The notes: generated by a model not told the origin, from the letters alone. Positions 42,441 to 53,644 are shown, counted from the first letter of the stretch. The stretch is DNA of 64,000 nucleotides from Odontocerum albicorne (GCA_949825065.1 OX463855.1:38574301-38638300), one strand, 5' to 3'. Translations and numbers: made by a program.

Positions 42441-42950
42441 TTAGAGTTTAATCTGCGGTTGCATGTTCAGCAAAAAAAAAGTTCTGAACAAAATATCCTA
42501 TTCCCAACAGGGCTGTTAGAATGCAATTATTTTAATTTATTTAATTGCATAAGCTATCGCTTTGCAAAAGGAAAACTATAATTACAAATAGGATAGGGTA
42601 CACCTATAATTGGACTTCTTATTTAAATTAATAAACAGATCAACAAAGAAATGATGGTATAAAAAATCAATCGAATTTTTTAACCATCTTCATCGCCATT
42701 AGAAGTGTTAGCGTAATAATTTATAAAATCTTTTTCCCACCTGACCATGTCCCGCACTAACTCGGTTATTTTAGACACAATCTATCTTCAGATATTTTCT
42801 CTGTCGACTTTCTTCAAGTGTGATCAGGACAATCTAGAGGACGTCAATTTTGCTTTCAATATAGTATTTTATTGCATCGAAACTGAATAGTTTGTATTAT
42901 TATGTATGATGTTATATGAACTCTACACTACACCTAAAGTATTACTATCA
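42440..42950. other. AT-rich DNA, nothing recognised
   Basis: No feature found. Confidence 0.35.
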
Positions 42951-42953
42951 AAT

Positions 42954-43214
42954 CAATGGCGTTTCGGTAAAGAGGTACAAGTCATCAATAGCTTATTTGT
43001 CAGTTTGAAGTTTTGCAACACTTGTATTCCTGAAATACAGACCTCAGGTAAATTTTAAAGGTAAACTTTGAATACCTACATAAATAATTTATGTATTCAA
43101 AGTTTATCATTAAAATTTACCTGAGGTCTGTATTTCAGGAATACAAGTGTTGCAAAACTTCAAACTGAAAAATAAGTAATTGATGACTTGTACCTCTTTA
43201 CCAAAACGCCATTG
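42954..43214. repeat. Long near-perfect hairpin, arms about 128 bp
   Basis: CAATGGCGTTTCGGTAAAGA at the left is answered by TCTTTACCAAAACGCCATTG at the right. Pairing continues through ACTTGTATTCCTGAAATACA/TGTATTTCAGGAATACAAGT to a loop of a few bases near 43085. Only a few mismatches and small indels occur. It may be a fold-back MITE. A transcript would form a long dsRNA hairpin. Confidence 0.9.
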
Positions 43215-43414
43215 AAATATTGAAAGATCTACAAATCTTTCCTTGGTAAATTTTCTGTGGTTTTCTTACCAAATATGTTTTTTTCTGGACATATGCAAAT
43301 ACGAAGAAGTACCTAATATAATGGTCGCATCCGCTACCTTCCAATCCTTAAATTTATATTTAGTTTGTAATATTTTTAATCTGTCAATAATAGTGGGTTC
43401 GAGTTATGCTGCTT

Positions 43415-44135
43415 TTAGACATTATGTTTGCTTTTACGTTACATATATTATTTTATTTGATTACAAGCTTTCATAATGGAATGTCAAGTAGACGAAAGTG
43501 AGCATTTTCGACACCTGTTCGCGTTCAATCGAGGGAATAAAGCTGCTCGCGATATTTGCGAAGTGTACGGTGAAGATGCTTAGATATAAAAGGACAGCTC
43601 GTCGATAATTTTTGCGTTTCAAAGTCGGTAATTTCGACCTCAAAGACATGGATCGTTCCGAACGACCAGTGGACTTCGATGAGGACCGCTTAAACCATAT
43701 TATTCAGGGGGATCTTCATGAATAATATGGTTTAAGCGGTCCTCATCGATGTCCACTGGTCGTCCGGAATGCTCCATGTCTTTCAAGTCAAAATTACCGT
43801 CTTTGAAATGCAAAAACCATCGACGAGCTTTCTTTTCACTCATAGCATCTTCACCGTACACTTCGCAAATATCGCGAGCAGCTTTGGCAGCTTTATTCAC
43901 TCGATTGAAAACGAACAGAAGGAGGTGTCGAAAATTCTCACTTTCGTCTTCTAGACATTCCATTTTGAAGGCTTGTAATCAAATAAAATAATATATGTAA
44001 CGTAAAAGCCAACACAATATCTTATAGAGCAGAAAATTTTCTATCGAATGACGTATAACCTTTACCATTTTGTTTTACTTTTGGTGCTCATATTTAAATT
44101 GAAAAAAAACGGACACAATTTATGTTAACACCTAA
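43415..44135. pseudogene. Fold-back mariner: two 5' halves head to head
   Basis: The plus strand (43476-43708) encodes MECQVDESEHFRHLF..NRG then KAARDICEVYGEDA and FDLKDMDRSERPVDFDEDRL, NHIIQ. The minus strand (43963-43720) encodes MECLEDESENFRHLLLFVFN, AAKAARDICEVYGEDAMSEK and FDLKDMEHSGRPVDIDEDRL, NHIIHEDP. The centre is at about 43712. The right arm extends to the terminal repeat beside TA at 44136. The left arm lacks its terminus. No catalytic domain. Same lineage as 12779-13324. Confidence 0.8.
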
Positions 44136-44333
44136 TACATACAACAATTCAACAAAATCAAATAAAAAGAAACATCAACACAATAAAAACAATTAAAAGA
44201 ATACATAAATAAACAGTCGCAAGACAAAATGATTTAAAAAATATACTTAGTTGGTTATACGATACGAGGTCGCCTCGAGTCACCTGGCCGCACGTCACCA
44301 CACCGAGTGTCGCTCGTGACATTTTTAACTCTT

Positions 44334-44475
44334 TTTTTTAACCTGGCGAGTTTATTGCCATGTGGCAATCTCTTCCAACCAACCAGCAATATGTTTTTAT
44401 AGGCCCTAAGTGTTAACCAGACTGGAATCCTATTTAAAAAAATCTGGGTTCCAGCGGGGATCGAACCCAGATTTT
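44334..44475 (-). mobile_element. SINE A lacking most of the head
   Basis: Antisense body ACCTGGCGAGTTTATTGCCA through GGGTTCCAGCGGGGATCGAA (B-box complement), then stops. A small direct repeat TAATAGACATTCGTGTGAAA follows at 44488-44530. Confidence 0.75.
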
Positions 44476-44612
44476 TTAAATTAGGATTAATAGACATTCG
44501 TGTGAAATTTTAATAGACATTCGTGTGAAAAGAATAGTACAGAACAAAATCAACACCTGACAAATTCCACAATTAGCATTCTTAAAAGCTCAACAGACTA
44601 CGGTTTAATATA

Positions 44613-45900
44613 TTAGGTGTACAAATAAGTTTCCGCCGTTTTTTATAAAAAAATGGGCATGTATTGTGAAAGAACGGAACCTCATGTTTTATTCGAAGTA
44701 GTACCCATCGCTTGCCACTACTTTCCCCCATCTTTCTGTCAGCATACGAATACCGCGTCAGTCATCATCATCATCTTTTGAGGCTATCCACGAATCGACT
44801 CAATTTTTGGTATCTTCATATGATGTGAAGTGCTGCTCAGACAGGCCATGCGTCATCGATCAAAACAAGTGGTAATCAGAAGGAGCAATGTCTGGTGAAT
44901 ACAGCGGGTGGGGTAAAACTTCTCAATTGAGTGTTTCCAAATAGGTTTTGACCGGTGCCGCAACATGTGGACTAGCATTATCATGCAGGAGAATAATTTT
45001 GTCGTGTCTGGCGTAGTAGTGGGCGCGCTTTTCCTCGAGTGCTCGACTCAATCTCATCAATTATGTTCGGTAGACAGCCCCAGCAATGGTTTCATTCGGT
45101 TTGAGCAACTCATAATACACGACACCAAGCTGATCCCACCAAATACACAACAAGAGTTTTTTTCCATGAATATTTGGCTTAGCCGTAGATGTTGAAGCAT
45201 GACCAGGGGATCCCCATGATTTCTTCCTTTTTGGATTATCATAATGGATGCATTTTTCATCACCAGTGACTATATGGTGCAGAAAACCCTTTCGTTTATG
45301 CCTGGCAAGCAGCATTTCACATGTGGAAAATTGGCATTCAAAGTTTCTCCGTGTCAGTTCATATGAATCCCAATTTCTTTGTTTTTGAATCATTCCCAAT
45401 GATTTCAACCCATGTGAAATTGCTTGTTGAGTCACTCCTAATGTAAGTGCAAGTTCTTCTTGCGTTTGGCACGAATCTTGATCCAATAATACTTCCAATT
45501 CCGCGTCTTCGTACACTTTCGGCCTTCCGCTACGTTCTTTGTCTTCGATGTCAAATTCACCGTTCTTAAACTTTTGAAACCACTCACGACAACTTCTCTC
45601 ACTTAAGGCAGCCTCACCATATGCTTCTACAAGCAATCGATGCGCCTCAGCTGCAGATTTCTTCAAATCGAAGAAGTAAATCAAAAGTTCCCGCAAATGA
45701 CGCTTATTCGGCTCAAAACTTGACATTTTCGAACACAAAAAAATATGTTATACTGATAAAAATTCACTAATATTTCAAGGTCATGTTGTTGACAGATGTC
45801 CAACCTTACGATAATGACATTTTACATCTGACAATTTTAACCATAACTTACTGGTGGCGCCAACTTTTGTCAAACGGCGGTGACTTATTTGTACACCCAA
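44613..45900 (-). mobile_element. Nearly full-length dead mariner, 1288 bp
   Basis: Inverted ends TTAGGTGTACAAATAAGTTT and (complement) TTGGGTGTACAAATAAGTCA, each next to TA (44611-44612, 45901-45902). The size is the usual 1.3 kb. The terminal segment between end and transposase start contains GGCGCCACCAGTAAGTTATG (complement). Confidence 0.9.
45061..45726 (-). pseudogene. Mariner transposase, interrupted by stops
   Basis: From the ATG at 45726: MSSFEPNKRHLRELLIYFFD, paired helix-turn-helix domain with EAYGEAALSERSCREWFQKF and the linker GRPKVYEDAELEVLLDQDS, second HTH LGVTQQAISHGLKSLGMI, then the first catalytic Asp in HHIVTGDEKCIHYDNP and CIWWDQLGVVYYELLKPNET. The frame stops (TAA) after VYRT. 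Beyond it, still in frame, follow LLHDNAS (second Asp), SPDIAPSDYHLF (third Asp, D34D spacing) with two more stops. All three stop positions are shared by the copy at 52528-53644. Confidence 0.9.
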
Positions 45901-46139
45901 TATATGTCGGCAATCACAGCAAATTGATTTGCTAAAAGATGCATATATATATATATAAAGGGGAATTTCGTTGATAATTAGAGGCACTTTGTTTACAATA
46001 GAAAAAAGCCCCATGACGAGTATGTGCTGAAAGAACTTGAATATAGAAAAGGCTTAGAAATTCAGGACAATTAAAACGAGAGTTGAGATTTTTATGTAAA
46101 AAAAGTAAATAATTCAGTATTCTTCCTTTTGCTCAGAAG

Positions 46140-46380
46140 TATTAACGTTCATTTAAGATAGTTAATGTTATAAGAGAATTAATGTCAATTATATGAATGC
46201 TAAATTTAAAGTTATATCTCAAAAGCTTATACTGCACCCTTTCAACAGCGCTTATATGAACAACAGCGCTTATATGAACATCATAGCAAGGGGTCCAACA
46301 GTGGATATATTCAAGCTGACTACATACCAATGAAGTACGTGTAAACAACAGTGTAAATGTCTTTATTGAAGAAAAGTTCT
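46140..46380 (-). pseudogene. LINE reverse transcriptase fragment with a small internal duplication
   Basis: The minus frame reads TRTSLVCSQLEYIHCWTPCY then DVHISAV, DVHISAV-like repeat VVHISAVERVQYKLLRYNFK. The LVRSxLEY..W.PYY..HI..IE.VQ.KFLRY pattern is found in jockey/CR1 elements. GCGCTTATATGAACA is tandemly duplicated. Confidence 0.6.
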
Positions 46381-46389
46381 TGGCTATCC

Positions 46390-46730
46390 TAAAAATAAAT
46401 CACAGCATCCTCATGACCTTATCACACACACCATTAAAATGGTCAAGAAAGGAAAACTTGAAACACAATCCAGATCACGAATTTGCGATTTTATCTATTT
46501 TCAAGTATACTTTAACGTTGAAAATAATAATTTATTTTATTAAATGTGTTAATGAGCATATTATGTTTTTTTTTTCTTACACGGCATATAACTCTTGGCT
46601 TTCTGAGCCCTGGTCTGTTATGTACAGTAATACTATGTACTTATTTTGACTGCAAATTATATCAATCATGTTAATATTTGATATTCATATATTTACTATA
46701 AACGTCTCGTATTTATGTACGTATTTACTC
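46390..46730. other. AT-rich DNA between LINE fragments
   Basis: No feature found. Confidence 0.35.
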
Positions 46731-46734
46731 GCTG

Positions 46735-47110
46735 CTGCTGAAATGCGCATGCTAAGATGTTCAGCTGGTGTGTCCCTAAGAGACAAAATAAAAAGCTCAC
46801 GGATTCGTGGAAGCCTAGGTGTTACAGACATCAATAGCAAGATGGAAGAGAGGCGATTGAGATGGTATGGACACGTTGGACGCAGAGCACCCGATCACAT
46901 TGTGAACCAGGCAATCTCCATGGATCTTCCTCGAATAACAACCAGAGGAAGACCAAAGATCTCATGGGTGGTGCAAAAAGATAACCTGATGCAGAGGCAC
47001 AGCCTGGGGGACGTAGTCCGGGAGAGAAGAGCATACAACCTGAGGACGAGGAGAGCTGACCCCAATAGTCTTCGCAGACAGTGAGTTGGAATGGAGCCAG
47101 GGAGAAGATT
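46735..47110 (+). pseudogene. RTE-like LINE subfamily 3, C-terminal end
   Basis: An open frame reads AAAEMRMLRCSAGVSLRDKI, GVTDINSKMEERRLRWYGHV, GRRAPDHIVNQAISMDLP, TTRGRPKISWVVQKDNLMQR and ends ADPNSLRRQ with a stop, then GGAGCCAGGGAGAAGATTTA. The region upstream of AAAEM is not homologous, so it is 5'-truncated. Confidence 0.8.
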
Positions 47111-47695
47111 TATGTATTTACTCGCGCTCAGAATTGAAATTGTATTTTAGAAAAAAAAGGTGAATGTGCGAATTCGGCCGAAAATCAATAATTAGATAAA
47201 TCAAAGAATATCTAAAATTTGATGAAAACGTATTATTTTTTTATAATACGATATGATGTCAAGAGTGACGCCTGGCGTGGCGCAGCGCGGGATGTGCGCC
47301 TTGTGACGCCCCTGTATTGTATTAATAACATGTGGTTTTCTGCGATTGTATACGTATATTTCTTGATAATTATTTTTGTTGTAATTGTTCAGAAATATTT
47401 TTATTTAAATATTATGTCCTTAATGTGTTAAGCGCTCACTCACTGCGGGCTCTTTTATTGCTATTGTTATAAGGTGCATTGTGTAATTTATTTAAATAAA
47501 TAAATACTACAAGTGAAGAAGTCCGCAAATTCGGAAATATTCCACTAAAAAATAGTGGAACGTAGAAAAAAATTGCTATAGAGTATTTTACAACCTAATC
47601 TCTATAAAACAATCTTACATATCTATCATCATAAACTAGAAAAAGTATAGAACAAGACTTGCTGTTTATTTACGTTTTCTGATTACTTTAGTAGT
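47110..47695. other. AT-rich DNA, nothing recognised
   Basis: A short GC-rich patch at 47262-47312 is the only contrast. Confidence 0.35.
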
Positions 47696-47697
47696 TT

Positions 47698-48252
47698 TGT
47701 AGGGAATACCCACGTCCCTAAAATATTGTCAACATGCAGGGTCAACGACCGATGAATCAACCTCTGGATATGTACAAATGTCACATACCAGAACGTCAAT
47801 ACTGTTTACACGAAAATAATATTTACATCGCATTCCACGGTAGAAAGAGAACATATCACGCCGTCTCGCCGTTTCGACAATAAATATTCTACCCACTGTA
47901 TTATCCGCAGCGCTTGCGACCACCTCAGCACGCGCAGGAGTGAGATCGAGATATACCGCGGACGCATTCACGCGCCCCGTTCTGAAATTCTATATATACC
48001 TACTTATCGACAAATAAAGGGCACTTGTTATTATTCGCTTGACCATTCATTTCTGTTTACTATTTATTATTATTCACTCTCACTTCTCGCATTCCTGAAT
48101 CGACGTATTTTATTTTAAATACAAAACAAATCAAAATCATCACGACGTATCAGTAAAGCATTCCGCTAAATTGATGACCCCGAACGAAGAGGAACACAGA
48201 ATTCGACTAAAACGAATATAGCGATGTCAACATCAACATCATCAGCACGTCC
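47698..48252 (+). mobile_element. Possible LTR retrotransposon 5' end
   Basis: The sequence begins TGTAGGGAATACCCACGTCC and contains a TATATATA box with CTTATCGACAAATAAAGGGC downstream. After about 470 bases comes ATTGATGACCCCGAACG, which looks like the LTR-to-primer-binding-site junction of gypsy/BEL-type elements. An ATG at 48223 opens MSTSTSSARPTRTHAKV, like a gag start, then a stop where a SINE begins. No second LTR is visible. Confidence 0.4.
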
Positions 48253-48446
48253 TACTAGGACACACGCTAAAGTTTAATTGCTAAAACGATTGTCTTTCAA
48301 CCTGGCAAATGCGAGTTCGATTCTCGCTGGTGCCTGAATTTAAAAAAAAAATCCAATCTCGTTTTCAGATAAGTTAAGGTTAAAATATTTCTGGTTGGTT
48401 ACAAGAGATTCTCACATGGCAAAAGACCCCGCCAAGTTGTACTGTA
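48253..48446 (+). mobile_element. SINE A interrupted by a mariner (left part)
   Basis: Head with B box GAGTTCGATTCTCGC and body through GCCAAGTTGTACTGTA. The missing 3' end, TACAACGAAAGTAATAAAAC, lies at 49422-49442 on the far side of the mariner. Confidence 0.75.
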
Positions 48447-49419
48447 ACACATCGATCAATAAGTCCCGGGACTAACTACTAAAACAACATTTGTTTGCAA
48501 AAATTCTTCTTTATTCATCGACATAGTCTCCTTCAAGAGCGATACATTCATTCCAACGCTTTCCTAATTTTTCTATGCCAGCCGTGTAGAACGATTTATA
48601 TTTGGTTTCAAAATAGGCGTTAGTTTCGGCAATCACTTCTTCATTGGAGCCAAATCTCTTTCCCTGGAGCATCTTTTTGAGGTCTGCGAACAGCCAATAG
48701 TCGTTGGGAGCCAAATCTGGAGAATACGGTGGGTGCGGAAGCAATTCGAAATTCAACTCATGCAATTTGGCCATTGTTACCATCATCGATGCGTTGTTGT
48801 TTCTGGTTACATTGTGAGCAAACACGGTACCCATTTCGAAAAAAGCTTTTTCATGACCAAATGTTCATGCAAAGTAGTGTAAACACTACCAAATTATATC
48901 TTCAGGATGTCAGCTATCTCACGCAACTTTACTTTGCGAATTTCCATCACGATTTTGAGTTTTTTTTTTATGTTTTCTGGTGTAACAGCCTCATTTGGAC
49001 GACCAGAGCGTTCAGCATCATTTGTGTCTGTACGACCGCGTTTGAAATCAGCATACCACCGACAAATAGTTGTTTTTGACGGAGCAGAGACCGGATAACA
49101 CTTTTCAAGCCATCGCTGAGTTTGAAAGCTATTTTTCCCCATTAAAAAGTAATTTTATCAACACACGAAATTCGGTTTTTTCCACTGTTTTGAAAATACC
49201 AAAAGTAGCGTCACTAAAACCACTGTAAATCAATGACACAATGTCGGAATGTACCAAAAGTAGCGTCACTAAAACCACTGTAAATCAATGACACAATGTC
49301 GGAATGTCATGAAAGTTTGACACGTAACTTCTAAAAGTTGGTACTAACTGAGAATGGTATGGATTTGTCATTAAAGGCGCCATCTGTTGGTTAGTCCCGG
49401 GACTTATTGATCGATGTGT
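48447..49419 (-). pseudogene. Internally deleted mariner (irritans-like), 973 bp
   Basis: Ends ACACATCGATCAATAAGTCC / GGACTTATTGATCGATGTGT are flanked by TA (48445-48446, 49420-49421). The N-terminal frame from 49142 reads MGKNSFQTQRWLEKCYPVSA, CRWYADFKRGRTDTNDAERS, then GRPNEAVTPENIKKK. The C-terminal frame from 48834 reads TMAKLHELNFELLPHPPYSP, DLAPNDYWLF and WNECIALEGDYVDE. The region with the first two catalytic Asp residues is deleted and the third reads Asn-Asp (PND). A 53-base segment (CCAAAAGTAGCGTCACTAAA) is tandemly duplicated at 49199-49305. Confidence 0.85.
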
Positions 49420-49421
49420 TA

Positions 49422-49445
49422 TACAACGAAAGTAATAAAACAATA
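49422..49445 (+). mobile_element. SINE A 3' end displaced by the mariner
   Basis: Joining 48446 to 49422 gives an uninterrupted GTACTGTATACAACGAAAGT, the normal SINE A 3' end. Confidence 0.7.
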
Positions 49446-49803
49446 ACTTGAGTACGTAAATTCTAAATAGAGAATGTGTTTAGTCTGTTTTGAAAAAAAA
49501 AATAAAGATATAAAAAAAAGTATTTTCAAATTACTAATTGTACTTTCGACGTTTTAAAAATTTCTGAATTGTAGGGAGTCTGTTTTGGGATGCGTCTTTA
49601 GAGTTTCACAGCATCCACAGTGGAATGACGCGACCGTTGGCTTGGACGCTCCCGCGGGATGAAAGTATTTTGGATTCATGTCAAGGCAATTAATTTTTAT
49701 TGTATTTTGTAATTTCGAGAGATTCTTGCCACATATCAGAAATTTCAGTGCGCTGTTGTATTATTTGTTAGAATATATCGTCTGTATGCTTAAAGTGTTG
49801 CAT

Positions 49804-50475
49804 ATTAAGGGGGTATACTATTCTAGAAATTTGAAAAAATCGTTTTTTTTTTGCATATTCTTAAAGTTTAGACCTTTAAGAATATGTTCTCAAATGAAAA
49901 TTTTAAAATTCTTGATATTTACGAAGTTATAGCTATAAATGAGGCAGCAATTACGCCGCACCGGTATGACTCGGACAATAATCTCAAAACTTTAAACGCG
50001 TTTTTCTCTAAACTACTTTTTTCGACCTGGTCGACATAAAATCTCAAGTTCTATACAACCGATTGCCTTCAACCATTTGTTATGAAACTTCGATAAATGT
50101 TTTTATATCGTCCCTACCTTGGAAAATTCAAAACTATTTTTTTACTATTTTAAAAAAAATTGATTATTTGAAGAAGAGGGTAAAAAAATTTTTTTTTCAG
50201 AAAGCCGTCATTTTACATTTCTTTTCTTTGGTACCAACTATAACGACATTATTTTTCATCAAGAAACTGTATATGATTTTTGTTTCAGATTTACGAAAGG
50301 GCTTCAACCATATCGACCAGCTTACCCCCTTTTTTTTACAAGATTTTTTTACAACAGTTGACATTTTAAATTTTTTTTTTAAATTCTACATTTTTTTGTA
50401 CATTCTCAAATCATCAATAAACAAACTGTAAAAAATGCATCGGAAAAATGTTTTTAGTTTTTTTTTATTAAGTCT
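49804..50475. mobile_element. Possible TTAA-flanked element, left part
   Basis: TTAAGGGGGTATACTATTCT resembles the W end (TTAA-N-GGGGTATTCTCATTT) and is followed by a T-rich region with CTTTAAACGCGTTTTTCTCT, comparable to a W segment in reverse. No right end is visible before the RTE fragment at 50482. Confidence 0.35.
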
Positions 50476-50481
50476 GATGAC

Positions 50482-51165
50482 CAAGTGGATGACATTCGGG
50501 CGGTTGGATTACAGTGGGTCAGTGTTGCGTTTGAACGGCCGTAACGTCGAAAGGGTGGAGAAATTCAGATACCTCGGCAACATACTAACCGCAGTCTCTC
50601 GACCCGGATGTGGAAATCAGGTGCAGAATTGAGGCAGCAAGAACTGCATTTAATAAAATGAAGTCGCTCTTCTGTGATGACAACTTAAATTTGAAACTCC
50701 GTCAGAGGATGATTAGATGCTATGTGTGGTCTGTTTTATTGTACGGTTGTGAAACATGGACCTTGAAAGTCCAGGCAATGAACAGACTGGAAGCATTTGA
50801 AATGTGGTTGCATCGTCGAACGCTCAAAATTCCCTGGACAGACATGGTGACAAATACCGAAGTCCTGAGGCGAGCTAGAGCTGACAGGGAGTGTTGTCCA
50901 CTATAAAAGTTAGAAAGATTTCATATCTGGGTCACGTGCTGCGTGGAGAGAAGTACCACTTGCTCCAGCTTATATTGAAGGGGAAAATCGAGGGACACCG
51001 GGGGCCCGGAAGAAGACAGATGTCCTGGCTGCGGAATGTGAGGGAGTGGACCGGCATCCGGAGTGTAGAGGAGCTGTTCCGGGCGGCTCAGGACCGAGAC
51101 GGATTCGCCGAAGTGATCGCCAACGTTGGGGGGACCCGACAGAGCACTTAGAAGAAGAAGAAGAA
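50482..51165 (+). pseudogene. RTE-like LINE, copy 2 of the 28-kb element
   Basis: Almost identical to the last 220 codons of 28196-29233: TKWMTFGRLDYSGSVLRLNG, VEIRCRIEAARTAFNKMKSL, CYVWSVLLYGCETWTLKVQA, ISYLGHVLRGEKYHLLQLIL, ending VIANVGGTRQST and (GAA)n. Indels near 50595 and 50895 shift the frame. The YADD block is absent because the copy is 5'-truncated just before TKWMTF. Confidence 0.85.
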
Positions 51166-51169
51166 GTCT

Positions 51170-51950
51170 GACCTAGTAAAACTGTGGCCAGAGTAATCAA
51201 AATTAGTAAATTACGCTAGCTGGGACCAACCCTATATCATCGAAGATCAAGAGTCTGTGACAATGTCTTGTATAACACTCCGATGGGACTAAGAATAGCG
51301 GGAATTTCGAAGATTTATGGGGGTGTAGATGGACCGTCAAGTCCTGGGATTGACGATCTGGAAAAGAGGTGCCGCAGACTTATACATATAACACCAGAAC
51401 CTGAAAGTAGTCAAAGCCCATCCTGGCCTGTTGCGTTTGATCAATTCGAAGTACTAAACTTGTATTTATGAATATTTCATAATAAATAAATTGGTTCCTC
51501 AATTATACAAATGATTGTACATTGATCCCCGCGTGAATACATTAATGCGTGATATCTGCCATTTTGCCTGAAGAGAGCCTCGATATACAAGACACAAACA
51601 CGCGAGGATTATGTAATTAGTGGTTTAACATATCAATAAATTATTTAATATTCTAAAATGGAGTTCAAGCTGAAATATTTTGTGTTAGTCGTAAAAAAGG
51701 TACGAGTGAAAAACACTCAATACAACATTTTTTTAAAAATGTATCGTAGTTTATTGTGATTCCGAAGGCGAACTGCGAGTGAAAGGCGTGTGAGAGGATG
51801 ACCAATGAATGTAGAAAGTTAGAGAAATAGTAGAAGTTGTATGGATATAGAAGAGGCTAATTAAAAATGAAGATCTTTCAGATCTCACCCTATTGTATTA
51901 TTTAGTATCGCTGTATCATCAGTTTCACTTAAATGTACGAGATAGATCAA
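51170..51950. other. Unassigned DNA
   Basis: The part 51170-51475 is more GC-balanced, with no recognisable motif. At 51780-51870 a few family X words appear (GTGTGAGAGGATGACCAATG, GTATGGATATAGAAGAGGC), so decayed X may be present. Confidence 0.3.
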
Positions 51951-51956
51951 ATCGCA

Positions 51957-52101
51957 ACCAGAAAGATGTTTTTTTATAGGCCCTAAGTGTTAACCAGGCT
52001 GGAATCCTATTTAAAAAAAATCTGGGTTCCAGCGGGGATCGAACCCGCAACCTCCGGATCGGCAGACAAGTGTTATGATACGCACTCATTAAACTAGACC
52101 G
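51957..52101 (-). mobile_element. SINE A, 3'-truncated, intact head
   Basis: Antisense from AACCAGAAAGATGTTTTTTT to the B-box complement GGGGATCGAACCCGCAACCT, then to CATTAAACTAGACCGC. Body and linker are close to 44334-44475. Confidence 0.75.
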
Positions 52102-52109
52102 CTTTTTAA

Positions 52110-52345
52110 ATATTTTATTTATTTATTTATTTCACAGCAGTACCTTTTATGTAACATGAATACAATAGCAAACAAGACAAGTTAATTTTAATGCTTAAAA
52201 TTATTGACAAAATTACATCAAATTTATCTTAAATACGAAAATACTCGTACAATAAAACAGTTGTAATAATCACAAAGTTATTGTTTGAATTAATATTATA
52301 TTTTTATGTATATTTGAAAATATTATCTTAAATTGGCCAAGTGGA
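52110..52345 (-). mobile_element. Family L LINE 3' end, copy 3
   Basis: TATTTATTTATTTATTTCAC, then ATGCTTAAAATTATTGACAA and GTTGTAATAATCACAAAGTT, follow 783-1020 with many changes. The (TAAA)n tail is at the low-coordinate side. Confidence 0.5.
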
Positions 52346-52374
52346 CTTATACTGTAATATAATATAACGGACTT

Positions 52375-52527
52375 ATAATATAATATAATATAATATAATA
52401 TAATATAATATAATATAATATAATATAATATAATATAATATAATATAATATAATATAATATAATATAATATAATATAATATAATATAATATAATATAATA
52501 TAATATAATATAATATAATATAATATA
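52375..52527. repeat. (TATAA)n array, left of the mariner
   Basis: About 30 perfect pentanucleotide units. Confidence 0.95.
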
Positions 52528-53644
52528 TTGGGTGTACAAATAAGTCACCGCCGTTTGACAAAAGTTGGCGCCACCAGTAAGTTATGGTTAAAATTGTCAG
52601 ATGTAAAATGTCATTATCGTAAGGTTGGACATCTCTCAACCACATGACCTTGAAATATTAGTGAATTTTTATCAGTATAACATATTTTTTTGTGTTCGAA
52701 AATGTCAAGTTTTGAGCCGAATAAGCGTCATTTGCGGGAACTTTTGATTTACTTCTTCAATTTGAAGAAATCTGCAGCTGAGGCGCATCGATTGCTTGTA
52801 GAAGCATATGGTGAGGCTGCCTTAAGTGAGAGAAGTTGTCGTGAGTGGTTTCAAAAGTTTAAGAACGGTGAATTTGACATCGAAGACAAAGAACGTAGCG
52901 GAAGGCCGAAAGTGTACGAAGACGCGGAATTGGAAGTATTATTGGATCAAGATTCGTGCCAAACGTAAGAAGAACTTGCACTTACATTAGGAGTGACTCA
53001 ACAAGCAATTTCACATGGGTTGAAATCATTGGGAATGATTCAAAAACAAAGAAATTGGGATTCATATGAACTGACACGGAGAAACTTTGAATGCCAATTT
53101 TCCACATGTGAAATGCTGCTTGCCAGGCATAAACGAAATGGTTTTCTGCACCATATAGTCACTGGTGATGAAAAATGCATCCATTATGATAATCCAAAAA
53201 GGAAGAAATCATGGGGATCCCCTGGTCATGCTTCAACATCTACGGCTAAGCCAAATATTCATGGAAAAAAACTCTTGTTGTGTATTTGGTGAGATCAGCT
53301 TGGTGTCGTGTATTATGAGTTGCTCAAACCGAATGAAACCATTGCTGGGGCTGTCTACCGAACATGATTGATGAGATTGAGTCGAGCACTCGAGGAAAAG
53401 CGCGCCCACTACTACGCCAGACACGACAAAATTATTCTCCTGCATGATAATGCTAGTCCACATGTTGCGGCACCGGTCAAAACCTATTTGGAAATACTCA
53501 ATTGAGAAGTTTTACCCCACCCGCTGTATTCACCAGACATTGCTCCTTCAGATTACCACTTGTTTTGATCGATGACGCATGGCCTGTCTGAGCAGCACTT
53601 CACATCATATGAAGATGGCGGCGGAAACTTATTTGTACACCTAA
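52528..53644 (+). mobile_element. Mariner inserted into the (TATAA)n array, 1117 bp
   Basis: Ends TTGGGTGTACAAATAAGTCA and (complement) TTAGGTGTACAAATAAGTTT are next to TA at 52526-52527 and 53645-53646, both within the pentanucleotide repeat. It differs from 44613-45900 mainly by a net deletion of 171 bases before the right end. Confidence 0.9.
52702..53560 (+). pseudogene. Mariner transposase with at least five stops
   Basis: MSSFEPNKRHLRELLIYFFN through LLDQDSCQT, then TAA in place of the Gln codon of the sister copy, then EELALTLGVTQQAISHGLKS and HHIVTGDEKCIHYDNPKRKK. TGA follows at the Trp in CIW-DQLG, then the stops after VYRT and before EVLPHP and SMTHGL that the 44.6-kb copy also has. 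First and second catalytic Asp contexts (TGDEK, LLHDNAS) and third (APSDYHLF) can be read. Confidence 0.85.

Noticed and set aside
47729..47971. 80-codon minus frame
   Set aside because: It lies within the probable LTR and has no recognisable domain.
52270..52645. Tyr/Ile/Leu-rich minus frames
   Set aside because: Translation of the (TATAA)n array.
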